From: Anaeramoeba flamelloides
Taxonomy: Eukaryota > Metamonada > Anaeramoebidae
Length of the DNA stretch: 64,000 nucleotides
NCBI GenBank assembly: GCA_027625915.1
Contig: JANTQA010000036.1
Coordinates: 863,501 to 927,500 of the forward strand
Direction of reading: 5' to 3'
Below, piece after piece: positions 22,930 through 34,799 of this stretch (positions within the stretch are counted from its first letter, which is position 1; each line of letters starts with the position of its first letter). Made by a program: the position numbers and the translations under genes. The notes under the pieces were generated by a model, which saw nothing but the letters and a program-made list of their open reading frames with translations, was not told the DNA's origin and searched no databases.

Positions 22930-24993
22930 TTATTTTTGTGTATACCCAATTTTCGATTGGATTTTTTCAGATTTTATTGTATTATGCAAAATTGTTGAAT
23001 CTTGGAAACGCAATTGATTTTTTAAATAATCTATTTCATTTTCTTTTAAATCTTCTTTATATTTGATTGTATCATCGAGAAACTCCACAATTTGTTCTAA
23101 ATTTTTCACTTCCTGTAAGCAAGTTTCATAAATTTCGTCCATTAACAAATTAGAATTTTCTTTCAATGGATTGATTTCTGAAGACAAGCTTTGATCTAAA
23201 TTTTCAGGAAGAAATTGCTTTCTAACTTTGTCCATACCTTTATTATTTTGACCAATTTTTAACATTTCATTATAATTATTAATTAAAAATTGATGTTTAT
23301 GCTCTAATTTATGCAATTTTCGTTGCAATTGGGAATTAGTATTTTGGATTTTGCAAATTTGATCAAAATCAATATTATCAAAGTTTTCAAAATTGCTTAT
23401 CTCGGCTAAAATTTTCATTAGCTCATTATCAGAATTTATTTTCTGCCTTATTAAGTTTTGGATAAAAATCTCTTTTTCTTCCGTCTCTTCTCTCAAATAT
23501 TCATTTTCTGAACAAAGCACATTATTGCCTGAAAGTTGTTCAGAATCCTGCCTTTGGTTTGATTGAATGGCTTTATTTTTACCTGACAATATTTGAATAT
23601 AGGACAGTTTTGAATTAGGATCGTCTTCGGTTTCATCAAAATTTTTTCCAAATAATGAATTTTCGTTTTTTGGCTTTAAGTATTTTTCTGCAAAATATTT
23701 TTGTTGTGATCTTAATTTTTCCTTTTCATCACTGTTAGAGTCACCGTCATCTTCACTTCCACTTTCACTCCCAATCCCACTCCCACTCCCACTTCCACTT
23801 CCACTTCCACTTCCACTTTCATCAGAACCTTCATCTTTTTCTTTTTCATTGTCTTCATACTTTTCAATTTCAATTACAATTTTACTTTGATTTTTTTTCT
23901 TAGATTTTGTTTTGTTTTGAGAAATCAATTGCTGATAAGCATTCTCTTTGTTCTTATTTTTTTTTGATGACAATTGACCATTGTTCCCATCAGAAGAAGA
24001 TTCAGAAGACGATACTTTATTACTAATTACAAATGTTCCAAATTGCTCATCTTCGCTTCCACTCCCACTTCCACTTCCACTTTCACTTTCTGAACTACGA
24101 TCTGAACTCCTATCTGAACCACTACCACTTTTCTCTTTTGATTTCTTTTTATTAAAAATTAATTCATTTTGTTTATTTGATCGGCTTTTCTTTTTTGATT
24201 TCTTTTCATTATTCTTTTCAAAATGGTGATCGCTTTGATCCTCTGAATCAGAAAAGTCGATTTCGTTTGAGTTATTTCTTGTGCTTTCCATCTTAACTTT
24301 TTGTAAAATAATTTTTTGCATCTCTTCGATTATTCTTTTTTTTGACTCAAGATTGTTCACCAAAATAATGATGCTGTTGATGTGGTTTTCCAATTTGAAA
24401 CCACCAACAAAGGAATTTAATTCTCTTATTTTGGTGTCCTTTGCCAAGTTCATTCTTTGAATTACTCTTGCCTTTGGCTTTGAGGAATTACAAATTAGCA
24501 CATAATCCTTTTCAATACGTAGATTTCTTTTGTTTACCAATTTTTTTAAAGTGGATTTTTTTTTTTTTTGGGCTTTTATCAAAACATTTACACTTAAAAG
24601 GATCTGTTGGTTGCTTTCTTTTAATTGGTTGTTTAAAATGTTTGATGTTTGCGGACTTAAATTGGTTGTCACATAATGGAATTTCGATTTTGCAAATGCT
24701 TCAAGCCATATTTTTGCTTCAGATCGGCTTTTACATGAAAAGGTTAACAAGGCAACACCATTATCATTGGTAAGTGTATAGCCGAAAGGTTGCTTGTTAA
24801 CGTTTGTTGTTGGAGTAATTGTAATAAAGGGTGTGATTTGGATTGAGATTTGGTGTTGTTTTTTATTAGTTTTTGTATTTTTGCTTTTATTGTTGTTCAC
24901 CAATTTATCTCCTTTGACGTTAAAGACCGAGACAAACCATTTCCCACCTTGTGAGTATTTAAGTTTTCCCGAATGAATTAATTTTTCGCTCAT
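22930..24993 (-). CDS. PH-domain protein with acidic Ser-Gly repeats and coiled coil
   Basis: This is a single exon of 687 residues. Residues 5-107 look like a pleckstrin-homology domain: GKLKYSQGGKWFVSVF opens it, a long loop with Lys/Asn follows, and a C-terminal helix has the hallmark tryptophan (KIWLEAFAKS). A second, weaker PH-like segment may lie at about 155-255 (YVLICNSSKPKARVI to KKRIIEEMQK). The middle is highly charged, with Ser-Gly runs at about 290-315 and 395-420 mixed with Glu/Asp and Lys. The last 190 residues are rich in Glu, Leu, Asn and Lys with heptad-like spacing, probably a coiled coil. A PH domain suggests membrane or phosphoinositide binding, but no catalytic domain is seen and I cannot name the protein. 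The start is the only early ATG in frame and gives the full first strand. Confidence 0.65.
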   Translation of the reverse strand: MSEKLIHSGKLKYSQGGKWFVSVFNVKGDKLVNNNKSKNTKTNKKQHQISIQITPFITITPTTNVNKQPFGYTLTNDNGVALLTFSCKSRSEAKIWLEAFAKSKFHYVTTNLSPQTSNILNNQLKESNQQILLSVNVLIKAQKKKKSTLKKLVNKRNLRIEKDYVLICNSSKPKARVIQRMNLAKDTKIRELNSFVGGFKLENHINSIIILVNNLESKKRIIEEMQKIILQKVKMESTRNNSNEIDFSDSEDQSDHHFEKNNEKKSKKKSRSNKQNELIFNKKKSKEKSGSGSDRSSDRSSESESGSGSGSGSEDEQFGTFVISNKVSSSESSSDGNNGQLSSKKNKNKENAYQQLISQNKTKSKKKNQSKIVIEIEKYEDNEKEKDEGSDESGSGSGSGSGSGSGIGSESGSEDDGDSNSDEKEKLRSQQKYFAEKYLKPKNENSLFGKNFDETEDDPNSKLSYIQILSGKNKAIQSNQRQDSEQLSGNNVLCSENEYLREETEEKEIFIQNLIRQKINSDNELMKILAEISNFENFDNIDFDQICKIQNTNSQLQRKLHKLEHKHQFLINNYNEMLKIGQNNKGMDKVRKQFLPENLDQSLSSEINPLKENSNLLMDEIYETCLQEVKNLEQIVEFLDDTIKYKEDLKENEIDYLKNQLRFQDSTILHNTIKSEKIQSKIGYTQK

Positions 24994-26726
24994 GAGGAAT
25001 TATGTTTGGCTTTGAGTTGTTTTTTTGAAATGGGAAACTATTTTTTAAAAAAAAAAAAAAAATGATTTTCCTTTCTGGTAAAAAATTTGACAAATTTGTT
25101 TTAATTGTGAATTGTTGTGAAGAAGACAATTTTTCAATTATTTTTTTACTGATTTTTCACTGATCAATGAAGAAACCTGAAACCGAAATTATACAAACTT
25201 GATTAATACCTTTTATTAAAAGATTAAAGCCAATTTTAGATAATGGAAAAAGTAGAGTAATCAAAAAATCCGAAAAAATTGAATACTACTACTACTGTTT
25301 TATAAATAAATTTCAAATTATTCGAAAAATGGACAGAGTTAATTGTGCTTTTAATGTGGTATTTTGAATTCTATTTTGATTCTAATAATCAATCTAATTT
25401 TTGGTTTTGGTTGTTGTTATAAAATGAAGAAAAAAATACATTAAAAAATATTTGAAGATTTCCCATTTTTAGTCGAGTTTTGCAAGGAAAAATTGATTTG
25501 ACAATATTTTTATTTGATCATTAATTTTTTAAGGAATAGTTATTTGATATTTAGAGAGTTGTTTTGATATTGTTTAAATAAATTATCAACCAAGAAATTT
25601 TATTTCATCTTATTTTTCTTTTTGATTATTTGTCTTCTCTTATTGAAAAAGAATTGTTGAATATATTTTGAATTTTGGAATTAGGAGTTAGTTACCTGAA
25701 AAAAATTTTTCATTTTCAAGTAAATTTTAGAGCAAAATTAAAAAAAAATTTATTAGATCTTGAAATAAAAAAGTAAAAGTAAAAATTATGATTATTATTA
25801 TAATCTAAATTACTTTAAATAAAATTTTCGGAAATTAATTATAGTTTTTAGTTGATGTGACAGTTTTTTTTTTTCATTTTCCAAAAATTTAAAATTTAAA
25901 ATATTTCTACATTATTTCAAAAAAAAATTATTATCTTAGAAGTAAAAAATTTTAATAACTATGAATGAAAGTGACAAAAATACACTTTAAAAACAAAAAA
26001 GTTATGAAATAACTCTGTAGAAAAATATAAATAATTTTCAAAACAATTATGATATTTATTTTAAACTTTTAAAAATATGATTTCTTGAATAAACTCAGAT
26101 TTCATAACACTTTTTCCTTTTTTTATTGAAAAAAAAAAAAAAAAATTAAAAAAAATCATCAAGTCATTAAAAAAAAAATAATACCAAATGTTTTTTAAAA
26201 ACTTTAAAATTCAACTTATTTCATTTATAAATTTTTTAGTTGTAATTATTTCCAAATAGTAAATAATTAACAATCCATTTATAATTATTTCAGTGGATTG
26301 ATAATAATATAAATATTATAAATAATTATATGTTATGTTTTTATTTCCTAATTTTTTATCATTACAACTTATACCACTTTATGATATACAAATTTTTAAC
26401 AAAAATTATGCCCCAAAAAAAATATATACTTTAATTTTAAATTGTTTTATCTCTTAAATCCCCTCGAAAATTTATACCTTAAAAGTTATATTGACTGTAA
26501 TTATCATTCAAAAATAATGATACAATATATATAATTTCATGAGTTGTATTTTCAAGACAACAAAAACTATAAAAAAAAATTTTTTTTTTAAATAATTTTG
26601 AATGAAATAAATTGTTTATTTAATTTTTTAAATTAGAAACAGTTTCAAAAATATTTTCAACAGAAATCTCTATTTAAAAAATACGAAATAATCTTTTTAT
26701 TCAATCAACTTGATATAAACTCTTTT

Positions 26727-26920
26727 TCAAAAATTGTGACTCACCTGAAATAATAAATTGAAAAAACAAAAAATTATCCTTTAGTATTCAAAAACAATTA
26801 ATAATTACATATGATTTGTAATTCTCTTTTAAGTCATTCTAAATCTATAAAAGCCTGATATATTAAAAATTAAAAAAAATAAAACGAAAAACTAAAAAAA
26901 AGCGAGTCACAATTTTTGAA
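26727..26920. mobile_element. Short inverted-repeat element, about 194 bp
   Basis: TTCAAAAATTGTGACTC at the left end is the exact reverse complement of GAGTCACAATTTTTGAA at the right end (17 bp). The interior is AT-rich with no frame. A faint partial match to this end is at about 27331. It could be a MITE or a simple hairpin. Confidence 0.5.
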
Positions 26921-27083
26921 ATGAGCATTACCCATTTTTTATTACTGAACTTTCACTGTAAAAAAGTTGAACAACAAGATTTTTTATGAATAATTAAATT
27001 CATTTTCAAAGACATTACATAGTCTCAATTTTCTTAGTGATTATTTGTCTTTTTTGAAGATCTCTTTTTTTTTTTCCACAAGA

Positions 27084-27183
<100 letters not shown>

Positions 27184-28028
27184 AAAAGAAAAACAAAAGA
27201 AAAATAAAAATTTGAAAAAGCAAAACAAAAATTTAGAAAATTTAGAAAAAATGATTCTGATCCAAAAATTTAAAAATATTTTTTGTTAAGAATACTGGAA
27301 TAAACCTTCAAAACAACTTCCATTAACATTATAAAGTGAGTCAAAATTTATGAAAAATAGTTTATATATAATTTCAATTTTTATGATTTATTTCTTAAAA
27401 CTTATACTTTGGTTAATGTTTTTTTATAAAAATTGTCTTTTAAAGTGTGTTTTTTTCCTCATAAAATATTCTAATTATCCAACAAAAAGAAATTAAAAAA
27501 ATTAGTTTCCTGAAAAATTTAAATTAAAACGTAAGTAATCTAGTATTTTTTTCTAAATAGTTAAAAATTTGGATTTTTTTAGTTTTGTTCAAATAAATTG
27601 AATATTTATATGATAAAATAGGGAAAAAATATATAACATCGGAACACATGAAAATTTTTTAATCCAAATTCCTAGAATATTGTGTTTTGATACAATAAAA
27701 TAAATATAAACTATTAACTTGGAAAGTAAAATACTTTTATTTTCAATCCTGTTTATTATATTTAATTCTGATATTTGTATCCAATAATTTAAAAGTGTTG
27801 TATCTTGAAGAGATTGTATATAATTATTCATTTTTTTATTTATAAAGTCTAATTGTTTTTTTTTTTTCAACAATATGAAAGTTATCGATTTCAGTAATTT
27901 ATAATAATTTTTAGGTGTTACAATTTTTGTTTATTTTTTTTCTTTTTGATATCAAATAATAATTAAATGTGAGTTTGATTATGGTATAAATTATGAGTAT
28001 AAAACTTCAAAATCTTATATATATATAT

Positions 28029-28326
28029 CCAGTTCAAAATTTAAAACACAAAATTTTAACGAAATTTAAGGCAGAAAAAAATCTCAAATTATAACACAAA
28101 ATTTTGAATTTTTTTTTTTTACATTTTATTTTACTAGAATCTGAATTTTGTGCCTTAATTTGAGATTTTTATTGTACCTTAAATTTCGTAGAAAGTTTGT
28201 GTCTTAAAATTGGAACTTAATGTACGATTATTTTATCATTATTTGAATTTTGTTCCTTAATTTGAGATTTTTATGTACCTTACATTTCCTTGAAAGTTTG
28301 TACCTTAAAAGTGGAACTGGCAGTAA
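28029..28326. mobile_element. Family B palindromic element with an extra arm
   Basis: A left arm (CCAGTTCAAAATTTAAAACA, then CGAAATTTAAGGCA) is followed by a right arm ending near 28223 (TTTGTGTCTTAAAATTGGAA). A second right arm, to GTGGAACTGG at 28320, is then added. The arms match 39259-39456. The doubled right arm suggests a partial duplication or a second insertion at the same place. Confidence 0.7.
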
Positions 28327-29039
28327 GAGAAAATAATGTTAATTGAATATATTAATATTATTTTCAAAAATAAACTTAATAAGTTTTACAAAAAAATAAG
28401 TTATTAATCTTCCAAACAAACTTTTTTAACCAAACTAATTATTTTAATTTTTTTTTTTTTGATAAAATTTACACTATTAAATTGCAATAACAAAATCTTC
28501 AATTTCATGAATTGTTTTAGATCAGCTGAAAAATCAACTTTTAATAATTAAATTGAAAAAAGTAAAATTTTCTCAACAGAACTCGATTGTAAAAAAAAAA
28601 TAAATGATCACAAAATATTATTTTTATTTACTACTTATCAAAGAAATAAATTAATTACAAAAATAATTTCATTAAAAGTGACACAATAAAAGAAAATAGT
28701 AAGTTTTTTTTATCCTATTCTTAGTTTTGTATAAGTAAAATTTCTTTCTCAGGACTATTTTAAATCTAATTTTTTTTTTTTTAAAAAAAAAAACCACAAA
28801 TCCTTAACTAGAAATATATTCAAACAAATTCAGTATAAACATCATTTTCAAAATGTTGGACTACCTAAAATCAAAAATAGGCAAAAAAAAACCCAATTTA
28901 TTATATTTTTTAAAACTTCATATTAAATAAATTTGAAGTTACCAACTATTAATCTTTCAATAAGTAATCACTTTTTATCAAAATAAAAGAGAAAAAACAA
29001 AAAAATCAAAAAGACTGTCCCAAAAAAATGAAAATAGAG

Positions 29040-29310
29040 TAACAAAAAATATGTATTTGTAAATTTGTTAAAATCACACAACAATTGTTGATCTATCAAA
29101 ATGATTAGATACCATCTACCAATTGTATGTGATTTTCCAATTTAACAAACTCAACACTAACCTTCTCTCAACCATTGAAAAAAAATTTCGAGACCTAAGG
29201 AAATAGATTACTTCACTAGAAAAAAGTTTATGAAGACAAAACAAAAAAGATAAAAAATGATAAAAATGATTGTAAATTCAAAATTAGTTAGAAAATTGAA
29301 TGAAAAGTGT
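29040..29310 (+). repeat. Diverged dispersed repeat, copy 2
   Basis: It is related at low identity to 3805-4070 (same order of blocks, many mismatches). It lies just past the stop codon of the ERMP1-like gene, so it may fall in that gene's 3' untranslated region. Confidence 0.4.
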
Positions 29311-29497
29311 AGAATTGTTATTCATTAACATTTTTTAACTGGGGCAATTTTTTTTTTTTTGGAATTGAGTTGATCTATAAATATGTGTGTGTAATAATAA
29401 TAAAAGAGAAATTGAAAACAGAAAAAAAAAACAACTAAATTCCAATTTAAAATGGAGATTAAATCTAATATAATAAAAGTAAGAAAGTTGTTTTAAA

Positions 29498-32400
29498 TTA
29501 TAAATCTTTAAATGTTTCTTTATACACGCTAGGCGACCAAGACAAATATTTTGCATATGGATAGAAATATTCAGGTAATTGTACCCAGAATTCGGTCAAA
29601 TCTGTTTCTATTGTACTTTTAGATGTTATATACATGATATCTAAACTCTCCCCTGATGGGATTACAAATTCCCAATCATGATGGCCAATTAGAGTAGTTA
29701 ATTTCCCATTGATGTTTAGGCATGGATAAGAGTCTTCAAATGATGTGTCTTCATTTGAATATGTATCTGAACTCCCTTTTAGGTTGAACTTAATTGTAAA
29801 TTCACCGCTTGATGGGCAGACCTGCAAACGGTAAAACCCACGTGTATCTTCTGTACCGTCATAATCTACAGTAAATGTCACCTTGTGATCACTACCAACA
29901 TCCTCTTGAAGATATGTAAGATTGCCATGGTTATCTATTAACGTTGAAGTCAACTGTGAAGACTTTTTGGTCAATCTTAGACATTTGGTTCCAAACAGCA
30001 CTGTAGTTTCGCAGTCTTCAGATTCTGTAAAAGAGTAATCTTCTAAATCTTCGGCAATGTCTTTTAAGATATTATAATCTGGTTTTCTTGCTGGTTGGAA
30101 TTTAATATATTTTTCACCTTCATCAACACTTAATGCCATGATAAATAAGGCACCCTTGCCAACGTTATACTTTTGCTGGCACCAAGTTGTAATTAATAAA
30201 ATGAAAAGAACAATTAACAAAACAATTAATAAGACTTTTATCAATTGCAAAAATGATTTATTAGAATTATCGTCCTTTTGGACATCAAATAAATGATCAT
30301 CCGTTTCTTTCTTGGGGGAATAATTTTCATGGTGAGTTTCCCCCTCTGGATTGGATTCCTGTTCTAAGTCAGAACTGCTCTCTTGGTCAGAATTGCTCTC
30401 TTTTAATTTTCTTTTTTTCTTTTTTTCTTTCTTTTTTGACTTTGTTTTCTTATTGCGATTCTTCTTCTTCTTCTTATTCTTCTTGGATCTTTTCTTCTTT
30501 AACTTTTCTTCAGTTGATGATTCTGAAGAACTTTCAAAGTTTGTTGAAGACTGCTTCCTGTTTTCGTTTAAAGATATATCATCACTACCACCCAAGAGAA
30601 ATTCTTTTTTCTTGTCAACATAAATTTTTTTGGATCTAAAGTCTAAGAAATCCAAAATAAAAAATTCAATTAATTGAGGGAAATAGGAAAAAATTGGTAG
30701 TATTAGGTTCCAAGAAAAAATGAAGCCGAATAAATAAAAGATTGTTGGCAGGGTAATATCTGATATATGCATTCGTAACCCTAGTCCTTCAAGGGGTGGG
30801 ATGGATAATTTAAGGAGTGTCCAACTGTGGTCAGACAGTATAAACATTGTAAAGATAACCAATGTGACGCTACCCAATAAGATAATTAAAACGAGCATCT
30901 TTAAATTCAGCCTTTTGTTCTCCAATAAGACATGTCTTGGCTTTTCTTTAAATAGCTTGACTGCGAATTGGAATAAATAGTAACCCAGGATATACATAAT
31001 ATTACAAATTAAAAATAATATTGGCAAGTATGCCGTTGTGAAGCCGATCCCAAAGAGGACAATTGTAAAGAAAATACTGGTAAGGCAATGGGAGTAGATG
31101 TGGAATAGGCCTTTAATTTGGATGGAAGTTGATTGCACTTTCCGTAATTGGAGCCAAATTAAGAGTGTTGCAAGGAAGAAGCAATAGATGTACAAGAAAT
31201 AAATTTGGGTATTGTCACTAAAGGCGTAAAAGGTATAAGATATCCTTGAGATTGACATTTGAATTGAGCAAACAATTAATAAGACACTCAGGCCGAAAAA
31301 AAAGATCCCCCAATTCAATAATACGGAAACAAAGATCCTTTGCAAATATTGTTTGGCGACCTGCAAATATCCCCTTTGGGTCTTTCCACGTGTGTGGGCA
31401 TAGATGCGAAGCGACAAAATTACCAAAAAGAGAACTGTGAAGAGAACAAAGAGTACAACGCACTTTGTCCTTGACAAGACCGACAGTTTGCCGAAGAACA
31501 TGAAAAAGGCTACCCAACCAGAGCCTTCCTCGCCCTCTTGGCCATCGTGTAAGCGTGTTGTTGCCAAGTACAGAAGGTTGTACAGGGCCTCTCCGCCCGA
31601 CTGGATATTTTTTGGGTACAAATGGTCAAAGTTATCTAATGGCGTGTGGTAAGCCCATGTCTCATCAACATATACCAAGTCAAAGCCAGACAGCCCGCCA
31701 TTGGGGCCATATTCTTCGTCCTTGTAAACCTTTGTGTCTGTGCCAGAAGGGACGAAGCCTGAGCCATAAATATCAGGAAAGATTGATGACCCAATGAAGT
31801 GGTTTTTCCCAAAGGAGGGGTCTGCCAACAATTCAGAAAACCACGGATAATCAGGCCCAAACGTCGAAACTGTCATTTTCTTTTTCGAAGTGCCCATAGC
31901 CTCTAGGTTGACAATGTATTTGCAATTCTGTGTCCATGGATGTTTGCTAATTACACAGGAGCTGTCGAACATCCATTCCTCGCTCGGTAAAAAGGCAAAC
32001 ACCACAGGGAACTTAAGCGAGCTCGAGGGGCTGACAGGGTTGATGAAGTTGCGCACAAGCTCAAGCATCGTCGAGATATGCACCAAATCATCATTTGCGC
32101 CCACACCGGTCCAGTGGCTATCGATATGCGCAGAAACGAGTATCGCAGTGTCGTCGCTCGATCCCGTTAGCGTGTTTGAAATTCGTACGATCGGGATGGC
32201 CATGTCGTCAACACGGAACAAGCTAGTGCCCTCCAAAAAGGCGCACGAGCCCACGGTCGTGTTGTCAAACTCATACTTGATGTACTCGTTGTTCACTTTT
32301 AAGCCGTCCAATTCCGCGTTGAGTAACTGAATCGCCTCGGTGTGCGCCTCTGAGCCAAACTGTCTGGGGCCTTGTGGGATGCTTTTCATGAAATCAAACA

Positions 32401-32563
32401 CTCGGTGAAACGAAAAGGTCGACAATGGCGCGTCCACTGGAGCCACCTTGCCTACTTCCATATAGGAATCAAATAATTTTGGTGTAAATGTGTATTGGAT
32501 TAGGAACAATAACAGAATTGAGATTGCGAAATACAAACGCATTCTTCGAAGTTCAATTTGCAA
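29498..32563 (-). CDS. ERMP1: ERMP1-like M28 metallopeptidase, polytopic membrane protein
   Basis: This is a single exon of 1021 residues. A membrane anchor at about 9-26 is followed by an M28 peptidase domain (about 50-340). The two-zinc ligand set is complete: His146 (SAHIDS), Asp158 (GANDD), Glu196 beside the catalytic Glu195 (PSEEW), Glu221 (VNLEAMG) and His306 (AYHTPLD). Several membrane segments fill about 350-660. A very Lys-rich loop follows (about 675-745, long KKKKK runs with SSE clusters), then a further membrane segment (LLIVLLIVLFILLITTW) and a C-terminal soluble domain. This order matches ERMP1/Felix-ina peptidases of the ER membrane. The substrate is unknown. The coding DNA for the peptidase half is clearly richer in G and C than the rest of the gene. 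The Lys-rich loop is an insertion unusual for the family. Confidence 0.87.
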   Translation of the reverse strand: MQIELRRMRLYFAISILLLFLIQYTFTPKLFDSYMEVGKVAPVDAPLSTFSFHRVFDFMKSIPQGPRQFGSEAHTEAIQLLNAELDGLKVNNEYIKYEFDNTTVGSCAFLEGTSLFRVDDMAIPIVRISNTLTGSSDDTAILVSAHIDSHWTGVGANDDLVHISTMLELVRNFINPVSPSSSLKFPVVFAFLPSEEWMFDSSCVISKHPWTQNCKYIVNLEAMGTSKKKMTVSTFGPDYPWFSELLADPSFGKNHFIGSSIFPDIYGSGFVPSGTDTKVYKDEEYGPNGGLSGFDLVYVDETWAYHTPLDNFDHLYPKNIQSGGEALYNLLYLATTRLHDGQEGEEGSGWVAFFMFFGKLSVLSRTKCVVLFVLFTVLFLVILSLRIYAHTRGKTQRGYLQVAKQYLQRIFVSVLLNWGIFFFGLSVLLIVCSIQMSISRISYTFYAFSDNTQIYFLYIYCFFLATLLIWLQLRKVQSTSIQIKGLFHIYSHCLTSIFFTIVLFGIGFTTAYLPILFLICNIMYILGYYLFQFAVKLFKEKPRHVLLENKRLNLKMLVLIILLGSVTLVIFTMFILSDHSWTLLKLSIPPLEGLGLRMHISDITLPTIFYLFGFIFSWNLILPIFSYFPQLIEFFILDFLDFRSKKIYVDKKKEFLLGGSDDISLNENRKQSSTNFESSSESSTEEKLKKKRSKKNKKKKKNRNKKTKSKKKEKKKKRKLKESNSDQESSSDLEQESNPEGETHHENYSPKKETDDHLFDVQKDDNSNKSFLQLIKVLLIVLLIVLFILLITTWCQQKYNVGKGALFIMALSVDEGEKYIKFQPARKPDYNILKDIAEDLEDYSFTESEDCETTVLFGTKCLRLTKKSSQLTSTLIDNHGNLTYLQEDVGSDHKVTFTVDYDGTEDTRGFYRLQVCPSSGEFTIKFNLKGSSDTYSNEDTSFEDSYPCLNINGKLTTLIGHHDWEFVIPSGESLDIMYITSKSTIETDLTEFWVQLPEYFYPYAKYLSWSPSVYKETFKDL

Positions 32564-33556
32564 AAGTCAAATTCGCAAGAATTTCTAAATTAAAAAAAAA
32601 TAAAGAATCACTTTTTTCAAAACGAAGCAACTCCAAGAATAATCCACTTTCCAAATTGTTTGAGAAATCCTATTTAACCGTGTTTGAAATTACTTGAACC
32701 TAGCAGGTTTATCCAATTTCTCTATTTTTGCAAGGAAGCTCGATTATTTTCAGTTTCTTGTATCAAATAAAAGAGTTTTTTTTTTCCTAAACTCAGAGTT
32801 TTTCCAGAAACTTCGGTACTTATTGTGCTTTATAAACTGTAAAGATTTTTGTTAAAACACCAAAATTTTCCCTTCTCAAAATAATCTGATATTACAAGAT
32901 GAAAAATTTTTCTGTTAAAAACACAATTTCGAAAACGGAAAAAATATTTCTAAAAAGAATAAACCTTTTGACAACTGAAGTCTTTTTTTCAAACAAATTG
33001 AAATCTTTTCAAGATCAAAAACTTAAATTACGAAAGTTGTAAAAAATAGAGGTTTCCCAATTTTAGAGATTACCAAAGGCGTGTATGTGTATATCCAAAA
33101 TTTGATAAAACTATTCGTAACAAAATAAACGGCACAAAATTTTCAAATTTTTAATTCAAAAAATCAGGTTAAATTATTATTTTATAATTTAGAATTAGGG
33201 ATTTTGATGGCTGTCTTTAATTTTTGAATGTGAGACTTTTTTGGAAAGCCAAAAGAAAATTTTGAACTTTTTTTTGTACAATTAACAAAATTCAAAGAAA
33301 AGTTCATTTTGTTTTTTGATCCTGAAGGGATTTTCGTTTTAAAATCGTTTGGTAAATACCAATACCTTGTTTGTAAAATGTTTTTTTTAAAAAAATAAAA
33401 GATTGGTCTTTCTCAAACGACTTTTTTTTTACAATTATTATAATACATTTTAAGATAATCAGATATTATATTTGCTATTACCGAAATTTGGGGAAATCTG
33501 TGGCAGTCTTTAATTATCTCTATTATTGTAAAAACATATTATTTTATTACAAATCA

Positions 33557-34040
33557 TACAGTGATCAAAATAATGCGTGCATAACGACTATAATCCGTGT
33601 TTCAAAATATTATCCGTGCTTTTTTTTATTCTTATACCAAGGCAACGTCCAATCTACTACCAAATAGTATACCCGAGTACAAATCAATTTTGAAAGTAAA
33701 GGTCTGGTTATTTTCAGTAAAATTTAAATTATGAATGCAAATAGTTGAAAATTTTTCATAATATTCTCAATTTTTTTGAAATTTTTTGTTTTTTTTTTAC
33801 GATTGTAAATTTTCTGAAAAATTTACTCTATTTTTTAAGATAAATTTTCCAATTTAATCCTTCATTTTTAGAATTTCTTTTTAAATAATAGAACTTTAAG
33901 AAACCAGTACCGTATTTTTTTAGGGTTTATTATTGGTTTCTTTTATTGGTTAATGTATAGGTCAACTATAACAAAAAAACACGCTTTTTATTTTGAAACA
34001 CGCATTAACTTTTTTTGAACGCTTTATTTTGACTACAGTA
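33557..34040 (+). mobile_element. Non-autonomous TIR element, family C copy 2
   Basis: It starts TACAGTGATCAAAATAATGC and ends CTTTATTTTGACTACAGTA, an imperfect inverse. The interior matches the other three family C copies throughout. It is the copy in which both ends are easiest to read, flanked by TA. Confidence 0.85.
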
Positions 34041-34799
34041 TTTAAACCCACTAAACAGGTTCAAAAAGTGATGTATTAATATTTTAAGTTTTTTTAAGCA
34101 ATTTGTTTTTTTTCCAAAAACTATAAAACCTTTACAGTGAACCCTGATGGTAGTAATATCTTGACAACGAGTATGGGGGTTATAATATCAAAAAATTCAA
34201 TTTAACAAACAAATAAAAATCTTTGGGGTTGTTTTTGTTTTTTGGCTTTCTGAAAATTTTTTCCATTTTTAAATTTCTTTTTCAACCCCAAACAGTTTTA
34301 TTCTATTATTAAATCGAATTTTTTGCTATTATTCCCCCCAAGTATTTTTAAAAGAAATCTCTGATTTGTAGACACGTTGGAAACGTTTTTATAGTTTTTG
34401 GAAAAATGATAAATTGCATAAAAAAACTTAAAATATTAAGACGTCAGTTTGAGCATGGGTGACCTTAAAAAAAAGTGAAAAGAGAAATGATAAAGTGTTT
34501 GGAAATGCGAAAAATTACCCTTTTAAAAATTTTATAGTTATCTTTTTTAAAAATTAAAATACTGGATAAATTAACTTTTGAAGATCTTTTCAACCAATAA
34601 ATAAGATTTAACAATAGTAGTAAAATATATTTGCTTTTGTAATTAAAAAGTTTGTAGAATTTTAAATTTTAAAAAAGAGAGTAATTATCTTTTAAATAGG
34701 CTTAAAGAATGGAGCGATAATAAAAAAACATAGGAAAAAAACACACTTTCTTCAAATTGAAAACAGTCAACAAGTTGTATTTAACAAAATAGTTAAAAA

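Noticed and set aside
31218-32330. Several alternative frames on both strands over the ERMP1 peptidase half
   Set aside because: They arise because this GC-richer segment has few stop codons; the M28 motifs fix the true frame.
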